Both the position numbers and the translations under genes were made by a program. Positions 53,650-64,000 of a DNA stretch of 64,000 nucleotides are shown piece after piece. Source of the DNA: Calliopum simillimum (taxonomy: Eukaryota > Arthropoda > Insecta > Diptera > Lauxaniidae); assembly GCA_951812925.1 (NCBI GenBank), contig OX638368.1:160566492-160630491 (forward strand). The letters run 5' to 3'. Under the pieces are notes generated by a model that had not been told where the DNA came from, searched no databases, and was given only the letters and a program-made list of their open reading frames with translations. Numbering within the stretch: the stretch's first letter is position 1; the number at the start of each line of letters is the position of its first letter.

Positions 53650-54850
53650 TTTATCCTATCTTTACTATACTATTTATTTATTTAATTACAAAAAATTTGA
53701 AAGTAAAATCGGATAATATTTTAGAAAGTTATTAAGGTTTCACTGAAGTAGGACTATTCGTTTTTTTATCGAAAAAATAAACAGGTACAAAAAAATGTTT
53801 TTGCTCATAACTTTTTTTTCTTCTCAGAAGGGATACCCAAAGCTGCTTAAAATTAAAGACTATGTTTTTGCAAAAAATGCTGCGTTAAAAAATTCAACAT
53901 TTTTTGTGCAGGTAGTATAGATAATATCCGGTTCCAAAAGTCCATTTTTTTATGTTTTTCAATTACGTAGTCGGAAAAGCATTCGTTTACTCAAAAGAAA
54001 GGCTTTTACGAATAAAATGTATAAGGCTTAAAATCGTTCAAAGTATCAAAGTATTTTATAAATTTTTTCAGACCTTTTTTAACTTTTCAAAAATTGGTCA
54101 AAGAAAAAAATAAAAAATTTCCATAAACTCTAAAAAAATTCACACGTGTACTTTGTACGATTCTAAGCATTTTAAACATTATACAATTTTTTTCCTTCAT
54201 AAAAAATCGACCCAGTTTATTGTACCTGTTTATTTTTCCGATAAATAACACAGGCCCACAAAAAAAAAAGTACCCTGCGCGAAAGATCAGACCACCTGAA
54301 CTTTATGTTTTCGGGGTCGCTGAATCCGAATATGGTGCCAGAATAGCGAAGTTGGTTCGCGTTTTTTCAGAAATCAACAATTATGCTGAAAAATTTGAGA
54401 TATTTTTCAGCATTATTTCTGGTTTGTGAAAAAACTCGAACCAACTCCACTATTCTGATACCATATTCGGACTCAGCGACTCCGAAAACATAAAGTTCAG
54501 GTGGTCTGATCGTTCGCGCAGGGAATTTTTTTTTTAGTCTTGTGCACAGGCCAAAAAAAAAAAAAAAGTACCCTGAAATTAGCAAAGTTGGTTCGCGTTT
54601 TTTCAGAAACCAGAAAAATCTCTAATTTTCACCATTATTGTTGATTTCTGAAAAAACGCGAACCAACTTCGCTATTCTGGCACCATATTCGGATTCAGCG
54701 ACCACGAAAATATAAAGTTCAGGTGGACTGATCTTTCGCGCATGGTACTTTTTTTTTTTTTGTGGGCCTGTGTAATCAAAATTGGTCTTACTTCACTGAA
54801 ACCTTAATAACTTTTTAAAATATGATCTGATTTTAGTAATTTTGGGCTTA
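53650..54850. repeat. Palindrome enclosing a CACAGGCCC element
   Basis: AGTTATTAAGGTTTCACTGA (53727) and its inverse TCAGTGAAACCTTAATAACT (about 54796) mark the arms, with AAAATCGGATAATATTTTAG/ATATGATCTGATTTTAG further out. The right arm is interrupted by 54249-54772. Confidence 0.6.
54249..54772. mobile_element. CACAGGCCC inverted-repeat element, partly dimeric
   Basis: Ends CACAGGCCCACAAAAA and TTTTTGTGGGCCTGTG with a 3-bp duplication TAA (54246-54248, 54773-54775). Inside, a second CACAGGCC terminus (about 54545) and three further copies of the GGTTCGCGTTTTTTCAGAAA / GCACCATATTCGGATTCAGC arms show a head-to-tail partial dimer, each half itself palindromic. CAC-start ends and a 3-bp duplication again resemble CACTA-type elements. 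Confidence 0.7.
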
Positions 54851-55649
54851 AAATTTTTAAAATTAAATACATTTATAAATAAACATATAAAAATATTGCA
54901 AAATTCTAAAAAATCGCTATGAAAATGAACTTTTCGCTCGGTTTTAACTTTTAACTTTAACTCAGCCAATTTGAATAGAATTTTAGTAATTGATACATTT
55001 AAAAGAAGCGTAAGAACTTTTCTTTAAAATAGTGTATACAAAAATTCGATCAAAATTGGGTTTCTTGAATTTTTTTTATAAAATTAGAGCTATAACCTCA
55101 AAAATCGAAAGTGTCGATTATATCTAGAACGGCTCCTCGGAAAAACAAAATTAATGCGTTTTTTGGAGTCAGCGACCTCAAATTAGTTTAGAAATGTGAT
55201 ATGTATTTAAAAGATAATTTACCTAAGCAAATTTTTATTTAGAAAGTTATCTAAGTACCTTCATAAGTTATTATTTTACTGCACAAAAATATACAGCTCC
55301 TTACATTGAAATTTCTCAAAAAAAAAAAAAAAAAAAAAAAAAAAGATCGCAAAATTTGAGTTTGGCCCCCCCCTAGATGAAATCCTGCGTACGCCCTTGG
55401 TAGACCAATAATTATTTGGTGGTAAAATTGATCCGCTCTATTAGAAAAACATAGTTTCTAACTTATAGCGTCATTTTTTGTGAAAAAAAGCCTACTGTAT
55501 AGGTCAAATCGCCAGAGGACACAAAAAGTACAGTTATCAGAGAAGCACCCATATCGACTCCGGACGTGACGCTGATCAAGAGTATATATACTTTTCTATG
55601 CCTGACACGCTTCCTTTTCTGCGTTATGTACGGAAGATCCTGGGTGTAG

Positions 55650-56736
55650 GGGGCTGTCCATAAACTCCGTGACGCTAAAATTCACTAAAACGAACCCCCT
55701 CCCCCCCTATGTGATAAAAAGTGACGCTGACAGTAACTGAACCCCCCCCCCCCCCTATCCATATTTTTTTTTTATGCATATATTTACCAGTGCAAAAGTT
55801 GTTTAAGTTGCCTTTTGAGCACACTGATATGCTTAACCGACACTAAGTATTTAAGATTTCCGTTTTTTGAAAGAAATCGATAACTCGAGTCCGAAATTTA
55901 AGAAAAAATTCTTGAAGCCCCTATTTCGACAAAATTAATAGAGTTACATAAAATTTAACTTCACTTTAGAAGAGTACACGGAATGTAGATGTAGCAGTTA
56001 AAAATCACATTGAAAAAAGTCCTTTCAGTTGCACCGAAATCTAAGAAAACGTCACGCGGAACTCGTGTAGCGTTCTAATTTTTAGGCCTCGTTTTCAATT
56101 ATATTAAATGGAGTTTCATGAAATTAAACTTAACTATGGAAAAGCTCACAAAATTAAGTTGAGAACACTGTTTAAAAATATATCATTCGTTCACTTTCTA
56201 ATAACTGACGTAAATTAAAAAGAAAGCATTCAATTTTTTTTATGAAATTTTCAATTAAAAAAATTTAAATGTTCGGGCAAAGGATAAAGGTAAAACCTGA
56301 ACCAATGAAGCTAATTTTTTCAAATATCTCTTTATATACACTTACATTCTTATTTGTACATTTATTTCTATAATCAGGCCTAAAACTGAATACACTGTAG
56401 ATTCGATAATCGTAAGAACTACGGAAGTACTATTATTGAATTAAAAAGATTTCGATTGTTAATTCGAAGTAAGTAGGGTCAAAACGGCCTTTTAAATCAA
56501 ATAACGATACTTCACTGACAACCAAATCGCAAAAAATTAAGAAAATTAGATATTCTTATACCTTTGAATAATTTAAATTTAAAAATTTTTAATTTATTTC
56601 TTTTGAAAAATAGGTTATTTTAAACACAGTCCCGTGAAGCTTGCTGGAACCCCCTCCCTCCCTCCTGTGACAAAAAGTGACGCATGCTCGAACCCCCTCC
56701 CCCCCTAGAAGCGTCACGGAGTTTATGGACAGCCCC
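55650..56736. mobile_element. MITE with GGGGCTGTCCATAAACTCC ends, 1,087 bp
   Basis: Perfect inverted ends GGGGCTGTCCATAAACTCCG and CGGAGTTTATGGACAGCCCC (continuing TGACGC/GCGTCA), flanked by TAG (55647-55649, 56737-56739), a 3-bp duplication within the R tail. Subterminal C-rich zones (GAACCCCCTCCCCCCCTA) with GTGATAAAAAGTGACGC occur at both ends. No transposase. A 3-bp duplication would fit PIF/Harbinger; that is inference. Confidence 0.88.
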
Positions 56737-56755
56737 TAGGGTATAAAAATTTGTA

Positions 56756-58435
56756 ACTCAGATGACCATTGAAAAAATAAAAATGTTTTGTAGTTCATTT
56801 GCTTTAGAAGAGTTTTAGGGTATTGAGCTAAAAATCTTAAATTGTATTTCACTAAAAAAATTTCTACTCGTGCTGATATATTGTGTTTAAATTATGAAAG
56901 AAAATTCTTTTATCGTCATTGAGATATGAACCTGGTGCTCAAGTCAAGTACCTACAACATGCCAAAGTTTTTTTTTAGTTCAATACAAAACTTTTTTCAA
57001 TTTTACAATACATAGTTTTATTTCCACGCTCTGTAGTAAATTGCTAGTTTCATTATATAATTTATCGATTTCACAATCGCAGCAGCCCCAAAACAAAACC
57101 TACGACAATACCACAACTTCTAGGTGGAACATGAAGGGTAATGCAACACAATAATTTTGTGCAATCTTACATCAATCCAATCATTTTGTAATTTTAAAAT
57201 CAGGATATTGCGTTACAAAGAATAAAACCAAAGAAAATGAAAACGAAAAAAAAAAGCAGAAAATTGGCAACATTTTGCTTCTGCCCGTTTTAGTAGCTCG
57301 ACATCATTCAAGCAGTTGCTGAACGTTGCAACACTGACAATTGAACTCGTACCATAAATGGGAACGCAAAAACTCCCCGAAAGGTTCAATTTCCGATTAA
57401 ACTTTTAATACCAATGCAAAAATCAAAAGAAGAATAAAAACAGGACTGAGAAAAAGAATTTGAGAAGGGAGTTTAAGCAAAAAAAAAAAAAAAAATAAAG
57501 AAGTAAAAAGGGAAACAGCTGAAAACAACGTTGGTACAATTGGAAGTAATAATAACAATGTTAATAACTTTGGCCAAACAAAAACAAAAGCCAGCAACAA
57601 CATGAAAAACAAAAACATTTTAAACAAAACACGAATTAAATCGAAGAAGAGTTGCAACCAAAGCAACAAAAATATTAACAACCGAAGCATTTACGGCGCT
57701 CTGAGTTGCATCAGAATGATTTGGTGCCTCTTGTCTTCGAAACCTTGGCTGTAGTTGTTGCAGAAGCGGCCATCATCATTTTGGAAAAATCTGCCTTAAA
57801 GGGTAATTATAGTAATTATAGAAGACTACAGTAAAACCTACAAACAACGAAGTTGCAAATGGAGTAGAAAGTCGTACTAGGGTTGGTGCTGCCAGGTTGC
57901 TGTTTTGTTTTGTGCATCCTTTTTTAAAGTCTGTAGATTCCCTAGAACTTCAAAAAACGCCGAATGTTTATAAATAGCTGAATTATCGAATTAAACCTTT
58001 TAGTAGATTATAAAGTCGTTTCATGCAGTAAATAATAGATTAACAAATGCATCTGGTGCGTTCATGTGCTATTCGTGCAAACTTATATATCCGTAAGTGT
58101 TGTCCAAAGAAGGACTTTCTTTTCAATACATATCGTCTCTATTTAAGTTAAAACCACAAGGTTAGCTTACAGTTTTTTCTGAGAAACGTATGGGAAAGCA
58201 ACAAAAAATGTGTTTAATTTAACACAGATAAAGTTGCGTGTTTAATTTTTAAGCACAAAGTAGTTCTGAGAATGGTTCTGTTTTAAACTGAATATTCATC
58301 GGATTTTAGCTTAGTGGCCACACATTCTCAAAGTGGCACTTGGAGTTTGTTGGCAAACAGAGGAAAGCGGAGGAAGTGTTAGCACTGTGTTAATACGCTG
58401 CCGTCTAAAACACAGCTATTTAAGTTCATAGACTG
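56756..58435. other. No recognised gene; A-rich stretch
   Basis: 57230-57700 is A-rich with AACAACAAC-type text, as in fly introns or untranslated regions. The minus-strand frame at 57397-57690 is a Leu/Phe-rich by-product of that composition. No domain found. Confidence 0.45.
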
Positions 58436-59555
58436 ATGAGAGTCATTGCGACGATTAACCATAGCAGACTGCATAGCAGTCTTGGTCTTGGACCATCATA
58501 CGTCATCAAAGGCTATCATCATGGACCATCATAGATAATCATATAACATTAGAGAACATAATAAACCATCATAGCATCATCACAGACTATCATAGAGCAT
58601 CATAAACGAACATCATAGACCAACATAGACTTTCATAGACCATCAAAGATCATCATAGACCATTAAAGACTATCATAGAGAATCAAAGACCATCGCAGAC
58701 TATCCTATAGACCATCAGAGATCTGCAAAGGCCAAAACTGACTATCGTAGACTATCATTATAGACTATCATAGACAATCGCGGACTATCACTGGACTAAA
58801 CCATCATAGAACATTATAGACTATCACAAACCATAATAGATCATCACAAACTATCATAGACCATCATAAACTATCATCATAGACCATCGCAGACTATCAT
58901 AGATCATCATAGACCATGATTAAATATCATTATATTATCACAGACCATCATAGACAATCATAAATCATCATAGACCATCATCGACTATAATCACAGAACA
59001 TCACAGAACATCATAGTTCATCATAGCCCATCACAGACCACCATAACCATCATAGAACATCATAGACTATCATCATATAAGTACCATCATGTAAAATCAT
59101 ATACCATCAAAGAATATCACAGAATATCATAGATCATCAAAAACCATAAGAGATCATCATAGACTATCATAGACTATCACAGACCATAATAGACTATCAT
59201 CACAGAGAGCATCTTCGACCATGATAGACTATCATCATAGACCTTCGTAGACCATCAATGACTATAACAGACTATCATAGATTATTACCATAGACCATCA
59301 TAGACTGTCATAGTCCATCATAGACCATCATAGAACATCATAGACTATCATAAACCATCATAGATTATCACAGACTATCATAGACCATCTTAGATTATCG
59401 TTGATCATGAAAGACCATCATAAGCCTTCATAAACCATCATAGACTATCTCATGGACCATCATAGTCCATCATAGAATATGATCACATGCCATCAAAGGC
59501 CATCATAGACCACCATAGAATAAAGGCCATTGACCATGGATCAACCACAGACCAT
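58436..59555. repeat. Degenerate ATC/ATAG-rich minisatellite, about 1.1 kb
   Basis: About 100 imperfect 10-bp units of the form ACCATCATAG / ACTATCATAG with deletions, extra CAT steps and A/G changes. The pattern fades in at about 58436 and out near 59555. There is no gene context. Units are too short and irregular for a CRISPR array and there are no unique spacers. Confidence 0.95.
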
Positions 59556-61560
59556 ATTTTTACAAACTAAATTATTTTTTGCTGTGTAATTCATTATTTT
59601 TAAAACATTTGTATGAATCAGAAATGTATTTTGACTGAAGTCTTGGTCTTGAAAAGATATCAGCGTCTTGGTTTCGAAAAATTACCATGACTGATCACTT
59701 CAAATCTGTGCGAAATTTTGTTGCATGGCCTCAAACAACGCACTATAGCATTTCTGTCAGAATCAAGTAAGTTTCTGATCAGACCTGGCATTTCCTGTTT
59801 TTAGTATCTGAGTGAAGTTTAGTAAAATTGAGTTAAACACAAAATGCAATTTTTTGACTTAAGACCTTTTTGCCTAACGTGAAAGATTTGTCTATTGGAA
59901 ATTGGTCGAAGGGAACCATTAAACCTTTATAAAAAGTGGTTCGGTTCCATATAGAAAAACAAAATCTAATTTTCTTAGCTTGAAAATCTCAAAACCTGAA
60001 GAACTGGCTTTACGTTTTTCACTTGAATGGAAGTGATATTCAAGCAACAAATTGAAAACACGGCTTCTACTGCGCAATCCTGATGTGCACAAACCTAACA
60101 TGAACATTCAATTCAAATTTTGAGTTATTCAACAAATCATCTTTATAATTAACACCTGATTCCTTACTCCTTGACTCCTGGCCCAAATAAATTTTGTATT
60201 ATTCGAGGTGGCATCATTTTGTAAAAGATGAAAACCAAAAGGGAGTAAAATGTTTTAAATTAATACTTGCGGACTAACACGAATATTTGGTTAGCTGCCT
60301 CACGATGATGTTGACGTTGCTGAACGACCGCCTTAACCATCAACAGTTGGCCACAAGCGAATAATGAAAATGAGATAAAATGAAAAGCAAAAAAAAAAAA
60401 ATACTTGGGAGCAACAATGCGAATATGAAGTACCTATGAAGTTGCAAAATTTCACATGCAATTGACTCGGTAGTGTTTTCCCATTGATGATGTCCTCCTG
60501 GAGGGATCCGCAATTTCGATACAATAATTTATGTAGTTTAGTTTGTCTCTTTCTGAGAGCAACAACAACAACAGCACCTGTGTGATTACTGCCGAACTTA
60601 ACCTTTAAATTGCCGTCAATTCATGTCAGATCAGTGGAGGTTTTTTGCTTTATATTCTTCTCAGAGCTAATCGTAGATAGTCCTTCACTTCAATATTGTT
60701 GGTGTTTTTGCTGCAACATTCGACTGCCCTTAGAATTGGCAGAAGTTTGTTTGGTCTGCTGTGTTTTTTTTTGTACACGAAACTAATCTTATTCCGCACG
60801 GTGTTACAATTGGCAACCAAGTAATTGCTTTTTCAGATAGAAATTTGTACTCGTATGAATTTAAAGTATGAACCAATAATGGAAGAGCTAAATTTTTTTA
60901 TTCTTGTTTGTATTGACCTTACTCCTTTTTACTCGTATATCCCTGATATTTTCATACGTTATTTTTATAAGAAATAAAAATAATATCATTTTTAATTCCA
61001 ATCATACTACCATAAGTATCATCTGTACCAAATTTCATGTATTTACATAGCTTTATCTCTTTGGTCGTATTCGTAATTTCAGCAGATAGGCGGACAAACT
61101 TAGGGAAGGACCAATGAGAGCTCATTTTAAAATTCTAAAAAAGTCTTGGAATCATTTTTTGACATTCCCAGTCGATTTAACACTGTTCATCATTGCAATT
61201 CAAACAAAAGTCATTCAACAACCACTTTAACATTGTACATACATTTTAGTAGTCGCAAAGTTTCAGGATGCTGTTTCGACAATCATCGAGAAAATTCCTA
61301 CTAACGCCCATAAAAGTTCTAAATATAACTGTGTAAAAAGATGGTCACAGAATTCTGCGTAAAAAATTTCACTCAGCCATGAGGCAAATTCTCCTACCAT
61401 TGTGTAAATATTATAATAAATCAATATATTGACAGTATTTTACTCATCTAAGTCGATAATTTGCACTAATATCAATTTGAGTTGTTTATTAATGCGACTG
61501 AATTAAAACTATAAAAGTAACATGCAAACAAAGATTAAGAACACCTTAGAACCTGCATAA
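59556..61560. other. No recognised gene
   Basis: AT-rich, with a short R-like phrase near 59805 (TATCTGAGTGAAGTTTAG), an A12 run near 60390, and a repeat-like tail near 61030-61110 (ACCAAATTTCATG, AGATAGGCGGACAA). No coding evidence. Confidence 0.45.
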
Positions 61561-61661
61561 CGTATGCTTAAAGACAAAGTTGCCTTAGAAGGGATTTTGA
61601 GAAGGCTCTATAATAGCGCTTATGCATGTTGGTATAATAGTCGTATTTCTTTTGACGCGTA

Positions 61662-61813
61662 TATATCTGTGGCAACAAACCATAGTAGCTTAAGTCGGTC
61701 TTTGATCAGAAGGCAAAACAGATTAAATTCGTTTCATAAGCATAGAACTCATGCTGCTTTGCAATGTTATCAAAGATCGACTTAAGCTACTATGGTTTGT
61801 TGCCACAGATATA
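61662..61813. repeat. 45-bp inverted repeat (hairpin), one mismatch
   Basis: Left arm 61662-61706 starts TATATCTGTGGCAACAAACC and ends GGTCTTTGAT; right arm 61769-61813 is its reverse complement except one position (GTCGGTC against GTCGATC). The loop is 62 bp. A 73-codon frame overlaps it without any recognisable domain. It may be a hairpin RNA source or a small element's ends. Confidence 0.8.
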
Positions 61814-62104
61814 ATTAATTATGTATGACAAAAAAAAAACCCAAAGTTTGGCAGCACTAAAGAAAATTTGAAAGCTGACGGAAAAATAAAAATTACATAA
61901 AATAAATAAATGTCAACAGTAAAATTGCTATTTACCTTTTATCTTGCTCTGCCTTTCTTTAGAATCAATTTTATTGACGATTTGATTGAATTTTTTATTT
62001 TTTTTTGTATTCTTGGTTAAAGTTTATCGATAAATACTCATCTTTGATGGGCAGCATTGGCTTTTATCCTTAATTATGATATAAGCGATATTTGCTATCG
62101 CCAA
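61814..62104. other. No recognised gene
   Basis: Short AT-rich spacer with an A9 run at 61830; nothing identified. Confidence 0.4.
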
Positions 62105-62107
62105 CTA

Positions 62108-63373
62108 CACTGTGGAACAATTTCGAACTTTTTTTAAAACACATTAGAAAATCCAAAAAATTCTTAAAGTAGACGTTAAAAAAAATACCCGTTTCTCGTG
62201 GTTTTTCTCCAGCACGTCACATTTTTTTTTTTTATCGATTTTTATAGTTTTTTTATCCACTGTATATGAAAAAACCAAAAATACCGCATTCTTGTGTTAA
62301 ATCGATGAATTTAACTATATGATCCTTACATCTGAGGTGTATCATGTGTTCAGCAAACTTAAGCAGGATATTGCGGGGAATATTTTTGTAGAAAATTTTT
62401 ACCCTGTTTGACCCCCACATATGGGTCATTTTTTCCCTTTTCTTAAAAAGGTACAAAAATGACACACAAAACAGGGAAATATTGAGTAAGTATATACTAC
62501 AGAAATATTTGCTATAAAATTTTACTACTAGTTTCTAAACACGTAAAGGTCGAAATTTAAACCCGAAACCAAAAAAATCGTTAAAATCAATTAGGACTTT
62601 TCACATTGCATATTAATTACATCCCTTACGCGCTTACCTTAAGTTTTAAGAATTTTTCGTCTTTGGCAACTCTTAGTGAAATTTTTTGTAGGATATTTTT
62701 GCAAATTTTTTTAACCCATTGTGGCTCAGTTTTAGAAAAAGGGGTCAAAAAGACCCATAAAAACAGGATATAATAGGTTAATGTATTCTAGGAAAATGAT
62801 CCTTGTTTAATTTCGTTATGATTTTGTGAGAACGAGTTTTGTTCAAAATGTAGTTTTAGAGTTTTACAGTGGGGTGAAATTTGGAAAATATTTATTGTTA
62901 GAACGTCTTACTGATTTTAACGATTTTTTTGCTTTCGGAATAAAATTTTGCTTTTTTAGTGTTCAGCGACTAGTAGTGAAATTATATAGCAAATATTTCT
63001 GTAGTTCATACTGACTCAATATTCCCCTGTTTTAGGTGTCATTTTTGTACCTTTTTAAGAATAGGGCAAAAATGACCCACATGTGCAGGGTTAAAATTTT
63101 CTACAAAAATATTCCTCGCAATATCTTGCATAAGCTTATTGAACACATGATACACCTCAAATGTAAGGATCATATAGTAAAATTCATCGATTTAACACAA
63201 GAATGCGGTATTTTGGTTTTTTTCATGTACAGCGGATAAAAAAACTTCAAAAATCGATTAAAAAAAAATGTGACGTGCTGGGGAAAAACCACGAGACACG
63301 AGTATTTTTTTTTAACGTATACTTTAAGAATTTTTTGGATTTTCTCATGTGTTTTTTTTTGTGTCGAACGGTG
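62108..63373. mobile_element. CACTG-ended palindromic element (copy B), uninterrupted
   Basis: Ends CACTGTGGAACAATTTCG and GTGTCGAACGGTG with a 3-bp duplication CTA (62105-62107, 63374-63376). It is homologous to copy A (3292-7149) in the opposite orientation and of nearly the same length (1,266 bp). The arms hold the same GATCCTTACATCTGAGG and ACCCCCACATATGGGTC text. The small frames on both strands here are translations of the palindrome. This copy shows the state before the hAT insertion seen in copy A. Confidence 0.85.
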
Positions 63374-63376
63374 CTA

Positions 63377-64000
63377 TCGCTTCATACAAATATTTTGCTA
63401 ATTACATATACGCGTCAAAAGAAACACGGCTAATAGCATGTCTACTGATGTTGCTTGTTTTCTCTGAGAATGGCATTGCTCATTTGTCAACTGAGTTTGA
63501 TGGTTTGTAGACTGTTGTACGCGTTAGCGGTATCATTCAACAAAATTTGAGTGAATACTTCGAAAATAAGGGTAACACAATTAAAAAATTTCTAAAAATG
63601 TCTTAAAATTCTGTACGGATTGAATTGGTATTTATGTTGGTATGTTTATGTATTGTGTAAAATTTAGAAAACATTTGTTTTTTCCTGAGCGAAATATAAA
63701 TTTTGCAATGAGGACTGGTAAAGAGTTTATTTTACCCTTTAGACATTTCATAGCATGTCGAAGAGCAGGTTTATCTCTGGTTTCGAAAAAGGAGAGGCAG
63801 GGTGGAATGATTAATGACTGCTGGGCAAATGGAAAATCTTCAAGTTGCATTAAAGTTTACAAAATGATTTTTTGTCCCTTTGTGCTGGGTGAGCAGTTGT
63901 TATCTTTTTAGCATTATGCACTTGTAATTATGTGGGATACTAGTGTTAATCCATTTTTACATACATATTTATATTTTAAAACTGTAAGCGGTAGATTAAG
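63377..64000. other. No recognised gene
   Basis: A plus frame (63642-63911, 89 codons) has no known domain. The sequence runs off the window. It is somewhat less AT-rich at 63720-63850 than its surroundings. Confidence 0.35.

Larger units (their letters stand above)
51658..55550. mobile_element. 3.9-kb terminal-inverted-repeat element of unknown family
   Basis: Ends GGGTGATTCTTAGATAACTG and (reverse complement of the right end) GGGTGCTTCTCTGATAACTG, continuing TRCTTTTT, flanked by ATAT (51654-51657, 55551-55554) inside R. It contains a palindrome (52088-52860), a second (53650-54850) and a smaller element in that one (54249-54772). A GCCACGTTTGTGAC phrase occurs four times (51836, 52959, 53113, 53512). 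It has an A27 run (55319-55345) and a C-rich CCCCCCCCTAGATGAAATCC block after it. No transposase frame is visible; the family is unknown. Confidence 0.78.
50950..56755 (+). repeat. Dispersed repeat R, one copy split by two insertions
   Basis: The R body runs 50950-51657 (GGATGTTAACTTTGGCCCG 5' end, three about 140-bp units, GTGTCTGTTGACCGATTTCG, GACGGACATTACTATAT), resumes at 55551-55649 (ATATCGACTCCGGACGTGAC to GATCCTGGGTGTAG) and ends after 56737 (TAGGGTATAAAAA). Joined, these follow the same order as 690-1362. This defines exactly what inserted: 51658-55550 and 55650-56736. Confidence 0.85.

Noticed and set aside
57397..57690. 97-codon minus frame, Leu/Phe-rich, membrane-like
   Set aside because: It is a by-product of an A- and AAC-rich tract; no gene signals.
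58436..59555. Regular short repeats that could suggest a CRISPR array
   Set aside because: Units are about 10 bp, drift continuously and have no unique spacers, and the DNA is eukaryotic.
62253..63239. Short frames of similar sequence on both strands (also at 3434-3853)
   Set aside because: They are translations of the inverted arms of the CACTG palindromes; conservation follows the DNA repeat and no start or domain supports a gene.

Overview
The window is AT-rich animal DNA. The combination of element families (a copia, a roo-type BEL/Pao retroelement with an envelope-like domain, DD37D and D34D mariners, Transib, hAT, foldback palindromes and a dispersed repeat ending in a GGGTGTAGGGTATAAA-like tail) points to a fly (Diptera, probably Cyclorrhapha); I cannot name the genus. 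I found no convincing host protein-coding gene. The window reads as intergenic or large-intron DNA crowded with transposons, many nested inside one another.

Layout. 1-1362: two head-to-head copies of a dispersed repeat (called R here), one with a CAGC microsatellite. 3292-7149: a CACTG-ended palindromic element broken by a hAT (4192-6765) that itself carries a small inverted-repeat element (4551-5438). 7655-8465: another R copy. 8604-11013: a Transib with its CGCCG target duplication and a remnant of its transposase. 12609-18694: a foldback palindrome with a 9-bp target duplication, interrupted by a nearly intact copia (14153-18419, LTRs differing at one of 153 positions). 18850-30199: a second Transib-related copy on the minus strand, split by a DD37D mariner (19559-29982), which is split in turn by a complete BEL/Pao element (20017-29164) with two identical 558-bp LTRs and one 2,480-codon gag-pol-env frame.

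30590-31027: decayed D34D mariner. 31100-33490: no recognised gene, with a possible core promoter near 31394. 33495-34194: inverted-repeat element. 34990-36140: R fragment and a tandem duplication. 36150-38720: compound palindrome carrying tRNA-like Pol III boxes, with a 340-bp insert bearing a hammerhead-like motif. 44325-45420: LINE reverse-transcriptase remnant. 47181-47554: piggyBac-like inverted-repeat element. 48285-49035 and 50011-50275: palindromes; the second has the hammerhead-like motif in both arms. 50950-56755: one R copy split by a 3.9-kb terminal-inverted-repeat element (51658-55550) and a 1.1-kb MITE (55650-56736). 58436-59555: degenerate ATC-rich minisatellite. 61662-61813: near-perfect hairpin. 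62108-63373: an intact sibling of the first CACTG palindrome.

Nesting order gives relative ages: Transib before DD37D mariner before BEL; foldback before copia; CACTG palindrome before hAT before its internal element; R before both elements that split it. The BEL and copia elements are the youngest by LTR identity. BEL is the only element that looks coding-complete; copia has an intact pol but a stop early in gag and a frame break at an A12 run.
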